DNA of 42,583 bases, from positions 1 through 42,583 of the forward strand of contig JACDFR010000038.1 of NCBI GenBank assembly GCA_013815685.1. The letters are read 5' to 3'. The position numbers were made by a program, and so were the translations under genes. Position 1 is the first letter of the stretch. The number at the start of each line of letters is the position of its first letter. Below the pieces are notes generated by a model that was not told the origin of the DNA, did no database searches, and saw only the letters and a list, made by a program, of their open reading frames with translations. Positions 22,529-40,221 of this stretch are shown here, in pieces. Origin of the DNA: Ramlibacter sp. (GTDB lineage: Bacteria; Pseudomonadota; Gammaproteobacteria; Burkholderiales; Burkholderiaceae_C).

Positions 22529-24802
22529 CTAAGCCGCAACCGCGAATGATAGCGATACTTGGGCACCTTGGAGGGTTCCGTTTTCGACTCGATTCTTCAG
22601 ATCGACGCGGGCACCATGCTCATCCGCGATTTTTTTCACAACGGCCAGGCCGAGCCCGGTGCCTTTGGCCTTGGTGGTCACGTACGGCTCGAATGCTCGT
22701 TTCAAAATGTGTTCGGGAAAGCCGGTGCCGGTGTCTTGCACGATCAGCCGCGCACGCCGCGAGACCTGGTTCCACTGCGTCCTGATGATGACATCGCGCA
22801 CCGCGCAGCCCTCGGTGGCGTCCTGGGCGTTTTGCAGCAGGTTGTGGATGATCTGGCGCAGCTGCTGGGCATCGCCCATGATCTTCGGGCAGTCCGCATC
22901 GAGGTCCATGCGCACGGGCACCTGGGCCGAGGCATCGCCGCGCTCGCCGCCTTCGCGGGCGTAGAGCACCATGATGTCGGATACCAGCCCATTGAGATCG
23001 ACCGGCTTGAGTTCGGCCGCCGGCAGCCGCGCGTAATCGCGAAATTCATTGACCAGCCGCTTCATCGCGTCGACCTGGTCCACGATGGTGCGGACCGACT
23101 TGGTCAGGAGGGTCTGCTCCGCCGGGCCGACCTTGCCGGCCAGCTTCATCTCGAGCCGTTCGGCCGACAGCTGGATCGGCGTCAGGGGATTCTTGATTTC
23201 GTGGGCCAGCCGCCGCGCCACCTCGCCCCATGCCTGCGCGCGCTGGGCGGAAACGATTTCGGAGATGTCGTCGAACACCAGCAGCCTGGCGTTGCCCGGC
23301 ATTTCGGCACCGCGCGCCACCAGCGTGATCGCATGCTGGGGCGATCCGGGCTGGGCCGCGTTGAGCTCGAACGATTGCTGCCAATGGTCCAGGCCGTGCT
23401 GCTTGCGCTCGTTCATGTAATCGTCGAACTGCTGCTGCACCGCGCTGCCGAAATTCTCGATGCCCTCGACGCTCGCCAGCGGCATGCCCTCGTACACGGC
23501 CAGGGGCACGCGCAGAATGCGGGTGGCGCCCGGGTTGGAGGTCTGGATGTTGCCCTGGTCGTCCAGCACGATCACGCCGGCGGTGAGGTTGTCCAGGATG
23601 GTCTGCAGGTTGGCCCGCGCGGCGCTGACCTGACCCATGCTCTTGTCCACCGCCGAGCGCGCGTCGGCGAGCTGCTGCGTCATCTCGGCGAACGATCGCG
23701 TCAGGCCGCCGAGTTCGTCCTTGCCCTGCAGCGCGGGCTTGGGACTGAGGTCACCCGCAGCCACCTCGCGCACGCCGGCAGCCAGCACCAGCAGCGGCCG
23801 CGCCAGCTGGTTGCCCAGGATGATGGCCAGCAGCACCGAGCCGAAGACCGCGAGGAACAAGCTCAGCGTGAGGGTGCCGATGTACATGCGCCGCAGGCCC
23901 CCGCGCGCCAGCGCCCGCTCCTGATATTCGCGGTTGGCCTCCTGCACGGCGATCGCGTTGGCGACCAGCGTGGGTGGCAGGCTCTGTGTCACCTGCAGCA
24001 CCCGCGGCTCGCCGATCAGGCCCAGGCTGGGGTGCGACACGACGGCCAGCGCCTTGATTCGCGCGACGCTGGCCGCCGCCAGGCCAGGCTCATCGAGCCC
24101 TTCGATGATCGCCAGCGAGCGCTGGGCCCGCAGGTTGCGCAGCTGCTGGGTCGGTGGCCGCTCCGGGTTGAGCTGGAAGCGCGACTGCCCCGCACTGGCG
24201 ATGAGCTGGCCGGTGCCGCTCCAGAGCAGGACATCGTCCGCCGGCATCTGCTCGCGCAACCGCTCCAAAGCCAGCGGCGCCGAAGCGTCCGGTGTATTGG
24301 CCAGCTGACCCGCGGCGGCGCGCGTCTTGCTGGCAAGGTCGTTGGCCAGGGTGTCGAGCGTGGAGCGCCCCAGGCTCAGGCCGGCATCGAGCGCGCCCTC
24401 CACCTTGACGTCGAACCAGCTCTCGATCGAGCGCGAGACGAACTGGTAGGACACGACATAGATCAGCACGCCCGGAAGAAAGCCCACCAGCGCGAAGATG
24501 GCCGCCAGCTTGACCAGCAGGCGGCTGCCGAATTTGCCCTTGCGCAGCCGCGAGAACAGGCGCACCCCCACCCACAGGATGACCAGCAACAGGACCGCCG
24601 CCACCATGATGTTGATGACGAACAGGCGCCCGTAATTGCGCTCGTAGAGCTCGCGGTTGTTGGTGGCCTGGGTCAGCAGGAACAGCAGGACGATGCCGAT
24701 GGCCGCAATCACCGCCACGGCGACCCCGACGCCCCAGCGGAACGCGCGCGAGCTCTTGAGCGGAAAGCGGGATTGCCCCTGGGCAAGGGGCCCCGTGCTC
24801 AC
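22529..24802 (-). CDS. ntrY: NtrY-like sensor histidine kinase
   Basis: A 757-residue membrane kinase, thought to sense nitrogen or redox state with NtrX. N-terminal hydrophobic helices (WGVGVAVAVIAAIGIVLLFL, INIMVAAVLLLVILWVG, LAAIFALVGFLPGVLIYVV) are followed by an extracytoplasmic part, another helix (LTLSLFLAVFGSVLLAIILG), a HAMP domain, a PAS domain (NLTAGVIVLDDQGNI), a HisKA domain with the phosphorylated His in RRLAHEIKNPLTP, and an ATPase domain (NLLQNAQDA, GTGLGLAVVKKI). The GTG at 24802 overlaps the stop of the DUF4390 gene (GTGA) and gives the N-terminus MSTGPLAQGQ; longer readings run through the previous gene. Confidence 0.92.
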   Translation of the reverse strand: MSTGPLAQGQSRFPLKSSRAFRWGVGVAVAVIAAIGIVLLFLLTQATNNRELYERNYGRLFVINIMVAAVLLLVILWVGVRLFSRLRKGKFGSRLLVKLAAIFALVGFLPGVLIYVVSYQFVSRSIESWFDVKVEGALDAGLSLGRSTLDTLANDLASKTRAAAGQLANTPDASAPLALERLREQMPADDVLLWSGTGQLIASAGQSRFQLNPERPPTQQLRNLRAQRSLAIIEGLDEPGLAAASVARIKALAVVSHPSLGLIGEPRVLQVTQSLPPTLVANAIAVQEANREYQERALARGGLRRMYIGTLTLSLFLAVFGSVLLAIILGNQLARPLLVLAAGVREVAAGDLSPKPALQGKDELGGLTRSFAEMTQQLADARSAVDKSMGQVSAARANLQTILDNLTAGVIVLDDQGNIQTSNPGATRILRVPLAVYEGMPLASVEGIENFGSAVQQQFDDYMNERKQHGLDHWQQSFELNAAQPGSPQHAITLVARGAEMPGNARLLVFDDISEIVSAQRAQAWGEVARRLAHEIKNPLTPIQLSAERLEMKLAGKVGPAEQTLLTKSVRTIVDQVDAMKRLVNEFRDYARLPAAELKPVDLNGLVSDIMVLYAREGGERGDASAQVPVRMDLDADCPKIMGDAQQLRQIIHNLLQNAQDATEGCAVRDVIIRTQWNQVSRRARLIVQDTGTGFPEHILKRAFEPYVTTKAKGTGLGLAVVKKIADEHGARVDLKNRVENGTLQGAQVSLSFAVAA

Positions 24803-25401
24803 CGTGGGCCCTCGATCGTCAGGCGCTGGTTGCGCATGACCGAAATGTCCCAATCCGCATGGCCGACGGCGCCGATCTGGAACGGCCGAGGCAGCTGGGA
24901 AACGTCGAGGCGAAAGCGGAAGTCGACGTTGTGGCGAACGTCCGGATCGACATCGGCCGCCTCGGCGATCTTCCAATGCGAGATGCGCTGTATGGCCGTG
25001 AGGGCTTCTTCGCGCGTGTCGAAGGTCTGTCCCAGGGCCAGGCCCGAGTTGCCGATCGGGGTGGGCGAAAAGACCAGGCGCCAGCGCCGCGTCAGCGGCT
25101 GGTAGGACAGGCGCATGTGGCGGGCAGCGGCCGCTACCTGGCGGTCGTACCAATACCAGCGGTCGCGAAACAGCACGGCCTCAGCCGTGAAAAACATGGG
25201 AATGCCTTTGGCCAGGGCGTCGTCGATGACGCTGGGCAACTCGAATTTGACGTTGGCCGACAGCAGCACGCCCTCATCGGTGCGCTCCAGGCGCAGTTGG
25301 CTCACTTCGGCAGCCTGCGACTCGGCCACCGCCGCGGGCGCGCACAAGAGCGCGCAGCAAGCCAGCGCGGTGTAAAAAGCGTGTGCCAAGGCCTTATGCA
25401 A
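24799..25401 (-). CDS. DUF4390 secreted protein
   Basis: A protein of about 200 residues, found in many betaproteobacteria between rsmB and ntrY. A signal peptide (about AFYTALACCALLCAPAAVA) is followed by a beta-rich domain (LRLERTDEGVLLSANVKFEL, WYWYDRQ, YQPLTRRWRLVFS). I prefer the TTG at 25401, which overlaps the rsmB stop by 8 nt and puts the signal peptide at the N-terminus; an ATG at 25458 would add 19 residues ahead of it. The function is unknown; the gene position suggests a link with the NtrYX system. Confidence 0.78.
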   Translation of the reverse strand: MHKALAHAFYTALACCALLCAPAAVAESQAAEVSQLRLERTDEGVLLSANVKFELPSVIDDALAKGIPMFFTAEAVLFRDRWYWYDRQVAAAARHMRLSYQPLTRRWRLVFSPTPIGNSGLALGQTFDTREEALTAIQRISHWKIAEAADVDPDVRHNVDFRFRLDVSQLPRPFQIGAVGHADWDISVMRNQRLTIEGPR

Positions 25402-26728
25402 TGGGGCCGGCCGCTGCTCGTTTTTCGAGCAGGGCGTAATAGAAACCGTCGTGATCACCTTCCAGATTGTCCGGGACGGGGTTGGCGTTTTCCCCGGTTT
25501 GGGGCATCAAATGGCCCGGCGCGGGCCGCAAAACGGCGTCTTTGTTGTGCGTAACAAACGTTTGTGCCTGCACTTCGCCCTCGACCCGGAAGACCGAGCA
25601 GGTGCAGTAGAGAAGCCGGCCGCCCGGCTTCAGCAGGGGCCACAGCGTCGCCAGCAGGCGGGCCTGCACGGCAGCGAGTTGGGCAATGTCGGTCTCGCGG
25701 CGCAGCCAGCGTATGTCGGGATGGCGGCGGACAATGCCCGAAGCGGTGCAGGGGGCGTCCAGCAGGATGGCGTCGAAGGCGATCCCGTCCCACCAGGCCG
25801 ACGGCCGGCCCGCATCGGCCGCGATTACCTGGGCCTGGAGCCCCAGGCGGCCCAGGGTCTCACCGATTCGGTCGCAACGCTCGGGCTCGATGTCGATGGC
25901 GGTGACCTGCGCTTGCGAAAGCTCGAGCAGGTGCGCCGTCTTCCCGCCGGGAGCGGCGCACGCGTCGAGCACGCGGGAAGCGGCGCCGGGCGCCATGCCA
26001 TCCATGAGCAAAGGGGCCGCCAGTTGCGCTGCCGCATCTTGCACGGAGACCACGCCGTCGCCGAACCCCGGCAACTCATGGACCGGCCTGGCCCGTGCGA
26101 GGATGACTCCGTATTGGCCGACCGCCGATGCCTCGATGCCCGCTTGCTCCAGCGTCGCCAGGTACTGGGCGGGCGTGGCCTTGCGGGCGTTCACGCGCAA
26201 AGTCATCGGCGCCTGGGCGTTGCCGGCCTCCAGCACGCGCTGCCAGCTATCCGGGTGATCCTGCTGCAACCGCTGCTGCCACCACAGCGGATGATTCCAG
26301 CGCGCCACCGGGTCTCGCCCGGCGGCCGCGAGCAGCGTCTCGCGCTCGCGCACGAAGCGTCGCAGACAGGCGTTGATGAAACTGGCCTGCGCCCGGGCCG
26401 TACTGCTGCGCTTGGCCGCTTCGACCGCCTGGTCGACCAGCGTGAAGGCTTCGTAGGGTGTCTCGTCGTCGCCGCAGCAAAGCGCCAGCGCCGTGCACAG
26501 CAGCGCATCCGCTTCAGGCGGCGGCGCGCGACGGGCCAGCAGCCGGCGCAGGGCTTGCGCACGCCCGAGCTGGCGCAGGGCCTGGAATGCCAGCGCCTGC
26601 ACGCCCGGGCGCAGCGCGCCGTCGACGCGGCTGAGCAGCGCCGTCGCGGACTGGCCGCCGCGAACGCCGGCCAAAACGGAAGCGGCAGCCTGAAGCTGCC
26701 GCCACAAGGGAACGACCTGACCTGTCAT
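25394..26728 (-). CDS. rsmB: 16S rRNA m5C967 methyltransferase RsmB
   Basis: A 444-residue enzyme that methylates C967 of 16S rRNA. The N-terminal part is a NusB-like RNA-binding domain (about 1-150). The catalytic domain has the SAM motif DACAAPGGKT, DAPCTASG with one catalytic cysteine, and CTCSV with the second. The length is typical. It follows fccB by 24 nt and overlaps the DUF4390 gene. Confidence 0.95.
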   Translation of the reverse strand: MTGQVVPLWRQLQAAASVLAGVRGGQSATALLSRVDGALRPGVQALAFQALRQLGRAQALRRLLARRAPPPEADALLCTALALCCGDDETPYEAFTLVDQAVEAAKRSSTARAQASFINACLRRFVRERETLLAAAGRDPVARWNHPLWWQQRLQQDHPDSWQRVLEAGNAQAPMTLRVNARKATPAQYLATLEQAGIEASAVGQYGVILARARPVHELPGFGDGVVSVQDAAAQLAAPLLMDGMAPGAASRVLDACAAPGGKTAHLLELSQAQVTAIDIEPERCDRIGETLGRLGLQAQVIAADAGRPSAWWDGIAFDAILLDAPCTASGIVRRHPDIRWLRRETDIAQLAAVQARLLATLWPLLKPGGRLLYCTCSVFRVEGEVQAQTFVTHNKDAVLRPAPGHLMPQTGENANPVPDNLEGDHDGFYYALLEKRAAAGPIA

Positions 26729-26752
26729 CCGCCCATTGTCTCAGCGCCGGTG

Positions 26753-28021
26753 TCAGGCAAGAGTGTCGGCCCAGATATTGCGGGCCCACGTCATCGCGTA
26801 GGCGCCCTCTTCCTGCGTCGGCGCGGTGCTGAGCCCGCCCGAGCCGGCCACCGTCTTGAACGTGTTGTCCACATACTCGTGAACGCTCGCCACGTGCACC
26901 ACATTCTTGTCGTCGACGAAGCTGTAGCAGGTATTGGTCAGCACAGGTTTGGGGTTGACCTGCCAGCCCGAAAGCTGAGCGACGATGGCGGCCGCGGCGA
27001 CCTTGGCATGCCCGTTGGCCATGTGCCCGCTCTTGGGCATGGCCGGTGCGATCTGAATCGAATCGCCGATCACGAACACGTCCTTGGCGACGGTGGACTC
27101 GAAGCTCTGGTAGTTCACGCCCACCCATTGCCTGTTGGCCTGATTCGCCAAGCCGGCCTGCACGGCAATCAAGCCCGCACGCTGGGGCGGCACGACATTC
27201 AACACCGAAGCCTTCACGTCCTCGTGCACTTCGAACTTCAGCGTGCCCGACGAAGCATCCACCGCGGTGAGCTTGTGCTGGCTGCGGTACTCCACCGTCC
27301 CGCGGTACTGCTCGGCCCACACCTTCTTGAACAGTGCGCCCTTGGACGTGACGTCGGGGTTGGCGTCCAGGATCAGGACTTTGCTGCGTGGTTTGGCATT
27401 CTTGAAATACCAGGCGACCTGGCAGGCGCGCTCGTAAGGTCCGGGCGGGCAGCGATAGGGCGATTCCGGAATGGTGATGGCGTACACGCCGCCGTCGGGC
27501 ATGGCTTCGAGCTGCCTGCGCAAGGCCGTGGTTTCCGCGCCCGCCTTCCAGGCATGCAGCACGCGTCCGGTGGCATGCGCCGCCGCCAGGCCTTCGACAC
27601 TGTCCAGTCGCAAGTCGACGCCGGGCGAAATCACGAGTTTGTCGTAGCCGATGGCGCCGCCCCCGGCAAGTGTGACCAGCCGCCGGGCTGTGTCGACCGA
27701 CGCGGCCATGTCCTTGACCACCGTGACGCCATGGTTTCGGGCCAGCCCCGTATAGGGGGTGGTGATGTCTGCCAGTGTCCTGCTGCCGCCCAGCACGAGA
27801 TTGGAGATCGGGCAGGACACGAATGCCTCACCGGGCTCGATCAGCACCACGCCGATATTGTGGTCGGAAAGCATGCGGACATACTTCGCGGCGGTGGCGC
27901 CGCCGTAGCCGCCGCCGATGACCACCACCTGAGCCTTGGAGGGAATGCTGCGGGTGGCACAGGCACCCAGGCCGAACAGGCCGAGCGCAGCGGAGGATTG
28001 GAGAAACGAGCGGCGTTGCAT
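26753..28021 (-). CDS. FAD-binding sulfide dehydrogenase-like flavoprotein (FccB/SoxF-like)
   Basis: A 422-residue periplasmic flavoprotein of the flavocytochrome c sulfide dehydrogenase family. A Tat-like signal (MQRRSFLQSSAALGLFGLGA) ends in a possible lipobox (GAC). The FAD-binding motif is VVVIGGGYGGATAAKY, Cys residues expected to react with sulfide are in FVSCPISN and YRCPPGPYE, and a second FAD motif is DVFVIGDSIQIAPAMPKSGH. The C-terminus matches the flavocytochrome c FAD domain. It follows the small cytochrome c gene by 11 nt and has a good AAGGA site; together they would oxidise sulfide and pass electrons to the respiratory chain. Confidence 0.87.
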   Translation of the reverse strand: MQRRSFLQSSAALGLFGLGACATRSIPSKAQVVVIGGGYGGATAAKYVRMLSDHNIGVVLIEPGEAFVSCPISNLVLGGSRTLADITTPYTGLARNHGVTVVKDMAASVDTARRLVTLAGGGAIGYDKLVISPGVDLRLDSVEGLAAAHATGRVLHAWKAGAETTALRRQLEAMPDGGVYAITIPESPYRCPPGPYERACQVAWYFKNAKPRSKVLILDANPDVTSKGALFKKVWAEQYRGTVEYRSQHKLTAVDASSGTLKFEVHEDVKASVLNVVPPQRAGLIAVQAGLANQANRQWVGVNYQSFESTVAKDVFVIGDSIQIAPAMPKSGHMANGHAKVAAAAIVAQLSGWQVNPKPVLTNTCYSFVDDKNVVHVASVHEYVDNTFKTVAGSGGLSTAPTQEEGAYAMTWARNIWADTLA

Positions 28022-28032
28022 GAGGGTGTCCT

Positions 28033-28344
28033 TCATTTCTTCTGGCCGGCGAAATAGCCCGCCAGCTGCTCGATCTGCGCATCGCTGTAGCCCTTGCTCA
28101 GCTGGTGCATGACGGTTGCCGGGCGGGTGCCCGCCTTGAATGCCTTCAGCTGCGCGGACAGATATTCCTTCGGCATGCCCGCGATGGAGGCGATGCTCGA
28201 GCCGTCGGCCGCCTTGCCGTCGGTGCCGTGGCAGCCGGCGCATGTGGCCGCCAGGCTCTTCACATACAGCGCATCCTGTGTCTGCGCCGCGGCGGGCCCC
28301 CCCAGCACCATCGCCAGCGCCAACCCTGTCCTGAATGTCGTCAT
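28033..28344 (-). CDS. Small class I cytochrome c (FccA-like electron acceptor)
   Basis: A 103-residue periplasmic cytochrome with a signal peptide (MTTFRTGLALAMVLGGPAAA), one heme-binding motif CAGCH and a likely methionine axial ligand near PATVMHQLSKG. The ATG at 28344 follows GGAGGAGACC, a strong ribosome-binding site. The longer open frame upstream reaches into lemA and is not needed. Partner of the adjacent flavoprotein. Confidence 0.9.
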   Translation of the reverse strand: MTTFRTGLALAMVLGGPAAAQTQDALYVKSLAATCAGCHGTDGKAADGSSIASIAGMPKEYLSAQLKAFKAGTRPATVMHQLSKGYSDAQIEQLAGYFAGQKK

Positions 28345-28414
28345 CGCGGTCTCCTCCTTCGGTTGCTGACTATAGATGCGGCGCGGCGGGGAAGGCAAGC
28401 CCGGCACATGTGGC

Positions 28415-28975
28415 TCACCCTCGCAGGTCGATGGCCCTTCCCGGCTTAAACCTGAACACCCATGCCAGGAGCAACGCCGGGAATTGCCCGATGGCATCGT
28501 TGTAGCGGCCGACGGCCTGGTTGAATTGATCGGCGGCAGCGCGCGTCTGGGCCACCAGCTGCGCGCGCCGTACGGTCACCGTGTCCGGCATCCGCGGGCC
28601 AGCCAGGTCATGGGCGTCGTCGCGTTCGGCCTTTTCCCAGGCCGTCGCCATCACGTCCTGCGCCGCGCTCAAGGCGGCGATGCCATCGGGCTCCAGCGGC
28701 CGGCCGCGCGCCACGGACAGGCATGCGGCGAACTGGGACGCCGCGCCGTGCAGGCCGGTCCAGAACGAGATGCCAGGCTCCAGCGGCGCTGGCTGTGTCA
28801 GCTCCGGCGGCGGCAGGTGGTTGCGCACGAGCTCGACTTGCCCGGACAGTTCGGCGCCGAGGCTCGCGAAAGCCGCGTTGGCCTCGGCCCGCAAGCGCAT
28901 CAGGCGGTTGTATGCGCCCACTATCCAAAACAGCAGGACGGCGGCAACGATCCATGGGACAACGGAACTCGGCAT
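28415..28975 (-). CDS. LemA-like membrane protein
   Basis: A protein of about 186 residues with one N-terminal membrane helix (VVPWIVAAVLLFWIVGAY) followed by the LemA signature YNRLMRLRAEANAAFASLG and, near the end, AVGRYNDAIGQFPALLLAW. LemA proteins are helical cell-envelope proteins of uncertain role. I prefer the ATG at 28975; a GTG at 28990 lies directly against the T-run of the rpoC terminator with no ribosome-binding site. Its transcription must come from read-through or a promoter I cannot see. Confidence 0.8.
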   Translation of the reverse strand: MPSSVVPWIVAAVLLFWIVGAYNRLMRLRAEANAAFASLGAELSGQVELVRNHLPPPELTQPAPLEPGISFWTGLHGAASQFAACLSVARGRPLEPDGIAALSAAQDVMATAWEKAERDDAHDLAGPRMPDTVTVRRAQLVAQTRAAADQFNQAVGRYNDAIGQFPALLLAWVFRFKPGRAIDLRG

Positions 28976-28993
28976 CGTCTGTGTGGCCACTCC

Positions 28994-29031
28994 AAAAAAA
29001 AAGCGCCCCGGCCTGGAAGGGCCGGGGCGCT
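28994..29031 (-). terminator. Rho-independent terminator of the rpoBC operon
   Basis: A 12-bp perfect stem (AGCGCCCCGGCC and GGCCGGGGCGCT) with a 6-nt loop, followed on the minus strand by a run of nine T. It lies 25 nt after the rpoC stop codon. Confidence 0.95.
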
Positions 29032-29056
29032 AGTTTACGGTCAAACCTTTTCAGGC

Positions 29057-33283
<4,227 letters not shown>

Positions 33284-33360
33284 TGACTCTTTCCTTCTCT
33301 TAATCAGTTGAGGACAGAGCAAAAATTGCTGCGCAATTTCTTGGTCTGTCCCGCAAGGCT

Positions 33361-37485
<4,125 letters not shown>

Positions 37486-37717
37486 GAGATCTCCGGGCTA
37501 ACTCTTGCGCAACTGACATCGAGGCTCGGGGGCGCCCGGGACTCGACATTCTTGGTGGGTTGGCCACTACCAACCATGGCGGACGGCGATGCATTGCACA
37601 TCGCCCGAACCAAGGCATCTTCTGCAGTCGGGGTCAGAAGACACTCAAAAACACTGGGGAACCCGTATTGGGCCAGCATTTTTGGGTGCGTTCTTCACGC
37701 ATCCATATAAGCACCAA

Positions 37718-37749
37718 AGGCTGGAGGCCCTTTCGGGACGCTCCAGCCT
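37718..37749 (-). promoter_or_regulatory. Hairpin in the rplL-rpoB intergenic region (partial terminator / processing site)
   Basis: A 9-bp stem (AGGCTGGAG and CTCCAGCCT) with a 14-nt loop starts 16 nt after the rplL stop. Only three T follow. The equivalent region in other bacteria holds an attenuator or RNase III site that lowers rpoB relative to the ribosomal proteins. Confidence 0.65.
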
Positions 37750-37764
37750 CGGGCCGGGGTCGAA

Positions 37765-38142
37765 TTACTTCAGCTCGACCTTGGCGCCGGCATCTTCCAG
37801 CTTCTTCTTGGCTGCGTCGGCGTCGGCCTTGTTCATGCCTTCCTTGACGGCCTTGGGGGCGCCATCGACCAGGTCCTTGGCTTCTTTCAGGCCCAGGCCG
37901 GTGATTTCGCGCACGGCCTTGATGACGGACACCTTCTGGGCGCCGGCTTCCAGCAGCATCACGTTGAACTCGGTCTTCTCTTCAGCGACCGCAGCGGCGG
38001 CACCGCCACCAGCGGCTGCAGGAGCGGCCATGGCGGCTGCGCTCACGCCAAACTTCTCTTCGATGGCTTTCACCAGGTCGTTGAGTTCCATGACCGTCAT
38101 GCTGTCCAGCGAGGTCAAAAATGCGTCTTTATCGAATGCCAT
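37765..38142 (-). CDS. rplL: 50S ribosomal protein L7/L12
   Basis: A 125-residue stalk protein: N-terminal dimerisation helices ([20 protein letters not shown]), an Ala-rich hinge ([20 protein letters not shown]) and the C-terminal factor-binding domain ([20 protein letters not shown]). It follows rplJ by 35 nt with a normal ribosome-binding site. Confidence 0.98.
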   Translation of the reverse strand: MAFDKDAFLTSLDSMTVMELNDLVKAIEEKFGVSAAAMAAPAAAGGGAAAAVAEEKTEFNVMLLEAGAQKVSVIKAVREITGLGLKEAKDLVDGAPKAVKEGMNKADADAAKKKLEDAGAKVELK

Positions 38143-38177
38143 TCTGATTTCCTAAATTGAGGTGATAAGCCGCACGC

Positions 38178-38711
38178 TTACGCGGCGGCGACTTCCGAGG
38201 TTTGGTCCTGGGTGGCGTCGGCACCGCCGCCTTTTTTCGCTGCCAGCGCGCCGAGCACTACAGCGGTGCGCGATATCGGCGACATCAGCAGGCCACAAAG
38301 CTGGGCCAGCAGCACTTCCTTGGTAGGAATGCTTGCCAGCGCCTTCACGCCGTTGACGTCCAGCGGCTTGCCGCCGTAGGCGCCGCCGCGAATAACCAGC
38401 TTGTCGTTGGTCTTCGCGAAGTCGGCCACCACCTTGGCGGCGGCCGTAGCGTCCACGGAGAAGCCGTAGATCAGCGGACCGGTCATCTGGTCACCGACGA
38501 CTTCGAACTGGCTGCCAGCGACAGCACGGCGAGCCAGGGTGTTTTTGAGAACACTCAGGTTCACGCCCTTGCTGCGAGCATCGTTGCGCAGTTTGGTCAT
38601 GTCGGCGACCGTGATGCCGCGGTATTCCGCAATCACCAGCGTTTGAGCTCTAGCGGCGAGGCCGGTCACTTCTTCAATGACCGCTTCTTTCTCACTGCGA
38701 TTCAGACTCAA
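38178..38711 (-). CDS. rplJ: 50S ribosomal protein L10 (TTG start)
   Basis: A 177-residue protein that anchors L7/L12 dimers to the ribosome and represses its own operon. It starts with TTG at 38711 ([15 protein letters not shown]), supported by AAGGAG seven nt upstream; a TTG start would keep its translation modest. The core motifs VIAEYRG and LKNTLARRA are normal. Confidence 0.97.
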   Translation of the reverse strand: MSLNRSEKEAVIEEVTGLAARAQTLVIAEYRGITVADMTKLRNDARSKGVNLSVLKNTLARRAVAGSQFEVVGDQMTGPLIYGFSVDATAAAKVVADFAKTNDKLVIRGGAYGGKPLDVNGVKALASIPTKEVLLAQLCGLLMSPISRTAVVLGALAAKKGGGADATQDQTSEVAAA

Positions 38712-38943
38712 GGTCTACTCCTTTGAATGTGCCATCCGGTTTGCACCATCAGGCACGCCTTAGTTGCAGCGACCAACTGTTTTCAGAAATCTCTCAATTC
38801 CATCTTCAGCGGGATCGCCATCTGCGTTGGTGCGGAGCCGGAGGCGACCTCCTGATTCCTGTATTAAGGGCATCGCTGCCCACCAACGGTCTTGGATGGC
38901 CCGCCGTTCCTTTTCAGGCCCGGCAGCCCACCATTCCTCGCGA
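38712..38943 (-). promoter_or_regulatory. rplJ leader (likely L10 autoregulatory region)
   Basis: A 232-nt gap between rplA and rplJ. In other bacteria this leader carries a promoter and the L10-L12 binding site that controls translation of rplJL. A 72-residue minus frame across it (38760-38978) has no family resemblance and overlaps the end of rplA, so I do not call it a gene. The exact L10 kink-turn was not located by eye. Confidence 0.6.
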
Positions 38944-39639
38944 TTACGCCGAGATGGTTTGCGTGTCCACGCGGACACCCAGACCCATCGTCGATGAAAC
39001 CGCCACTTTCCTCAGGTACACGCCCTTGCTCGTTGCCGGCTTGGACTTGTTCAGCGCATCGATCAGCGCCACCAGGTTGCCCTGCAGCTTGTCCGAGTCG
39101 AACGAGCGGCGACCGATGGTGGCGTGGATGATGCCGGCCTTGTCGGCGCGGTACTGAACCTGGCCCGCCTTGGCGTTCTTCACCGCCGTGGCCACATCGG
39201 GCGTCACGGTGCCGACCTTCGGGTTGGGCATCAGCCCGCGCGGGCCCAGGATCTGGCCGAGTGTTCCGACCACGCGCATCGCGTCCGGGGCAGCAATCAC
39301 CACGTCGAACGGCATGTCGCCGGCCTTCACGCGGGCAGCCAGGTCGTCCATGCCGACGATGTCCGCGCCGGCGGCCTTGGCTTCCTCGGCCTTGGCGCCC
39401 TGGGCGAACACCGCAACGCGCTTGGTCTTGCCGGTGCCGTTGGGCAACACGACGGCGCCGCGAACGACCTGGTCGGACTTCTTCGGGTCGATGCCCAGCT
39501 GCACGGCCACGTCGATGGATTCGTCGAACTTGGCAGTGGCGGCTTCCTTGACGATGCCGAGGGCCTCGCTGAAAGCGTACAGCTTGGTGCTGTCGACCTT
39601 GCCCTGCAGGGCTTTTTGTTTCTTGGTGAGCTTGGTCAT
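38944..39639 (-). CDS. rplA: 50S ribosomal protein L1
   Basis: A 231-residue L1 stalk protein of normal length ([20 protein letters not shown] ...), with the conserved [20 protein letters not shown] region near the C-terminus. It follows rplK by 1 nt; L1 is the translational repressor of the rplKA pair in other bacteria. Confidence 0.98.
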   Translation of the reverse strand: MTKLTKKQKALQGKVDSTKLYAFSEALGIVKEAATAKFDESIDVAVQLGIDPKKSDQVVRGAVVLPNGTGKTKRVAVFAQGAKAEEAKAAGADIVGMDDLAARVKAGDMPFDVVIAAPDAMRVVGTLGQILGPRGLMPNPKVGTVTPDVATAVKNAKAGQVQYRADKAGIIHATIGRRSFDSDKLQGNLVALIDALNKSKPATSKGVYLRKVAVSSTMGLGVRVDTQTISA

Positions 39640-39640
39640 G

Positions 39641-40072
39641 TCAGAGGCCCTCCACCGTGATGCCCATGGAACGGGCCGAACCGGCCAGCGTCCGGATGGC
39701 GGCGTCCACGCTCGCGGCGTTCATGTCCTTCAGCTTGGTCTTGGCGATCTCTTCGAGCTGGGCCCGGGTGATCTTGCCGACCTTGTTGCTGTGGGGGGTC
39801 GCAGAACCCTTGTCCAGCTTGACGGCCTTCTTGATCAGGACCGTCGCGGGCGGGGTCTTGATGATGAAGGTGAAGCTCTTGTCTGCATAAGCGGTGATCA
39901 CCACGGGCAGCGGCAGACCGGGCTCGTGCCCTTGAGTCTGGGCGTTGAACGCCTTGCAGAACTCCATGATGTTCAGGCCGCGCTGGCCCAGTGCCGGGCC
40001 GATAGGCGGCGAGGGATTGGCTTTGCCTGCCGGTACTTGCAGCTTGACAAAACCGACGATTTTTTTCGCCAT
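39641..40072 (-). CDS. rplK: 50S ribosomal protein L11
   Basis: A 143-residue protein with the Pro-rich N-terminal domain ([20 protein letters not shown]) and the rRNA-binding C-terminal domain. A good ribosome-binding site (AAGGAG) precedes the ATG at 40072. Confidence 0.98.
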   Translation of the reverse strand: MAKKIVGFVKLQVPAGKANPSPPIGPALGQRGLNIMEFCKAFNAQTQGHEPGLPLPVVITAYADKSFTFIIKTPPATVLIKKAVKLDKGSATPHSNKVGKITRAQLEEIAKTKLKDMNAASVDAAIRTLAGSARSMGITVEGL

Positions 40073-40151
40073 GGTTTTACTCCTTGCGGGTGATAGCGCT
40101 TTGGCTCAACGGCCTCGGCTCCCCGGGGTTAACAGCTCTTTTCGAACACTA

Positions 40152-40210
40152 CTTTTTGCCGAGCTGAAGAGGCAAAAAGCTGCAAGTACAAGGCCAGGAA
40201 CTGGCCTTGT
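40152..40210. other. Two successive hairpins between nusG and rplK
   Basis: Arms CTTTTTGCC / GGCAAAAAG at 40152-40160 and 40171-40179, and ACAAGGCCAG / CTGGCCTTGT at 40188-40197 and 40201-40210 with a GAA loop. The second is followed by TTTT on the plus strand but not on the transcribed minus strand. They may attenuate nusG transcription into rplK or mark RNA processing. Confidence 0.5.
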
Positions 40211-40221
40211 TTTCACCTTGT

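Noticed and set aside
38760..38978. A 72-residue minus frame in the rplA-rplJ gap
   Set aside because: It overlaps the end of rplA, has no family resemblance and lies where the rplJ leader is expected.
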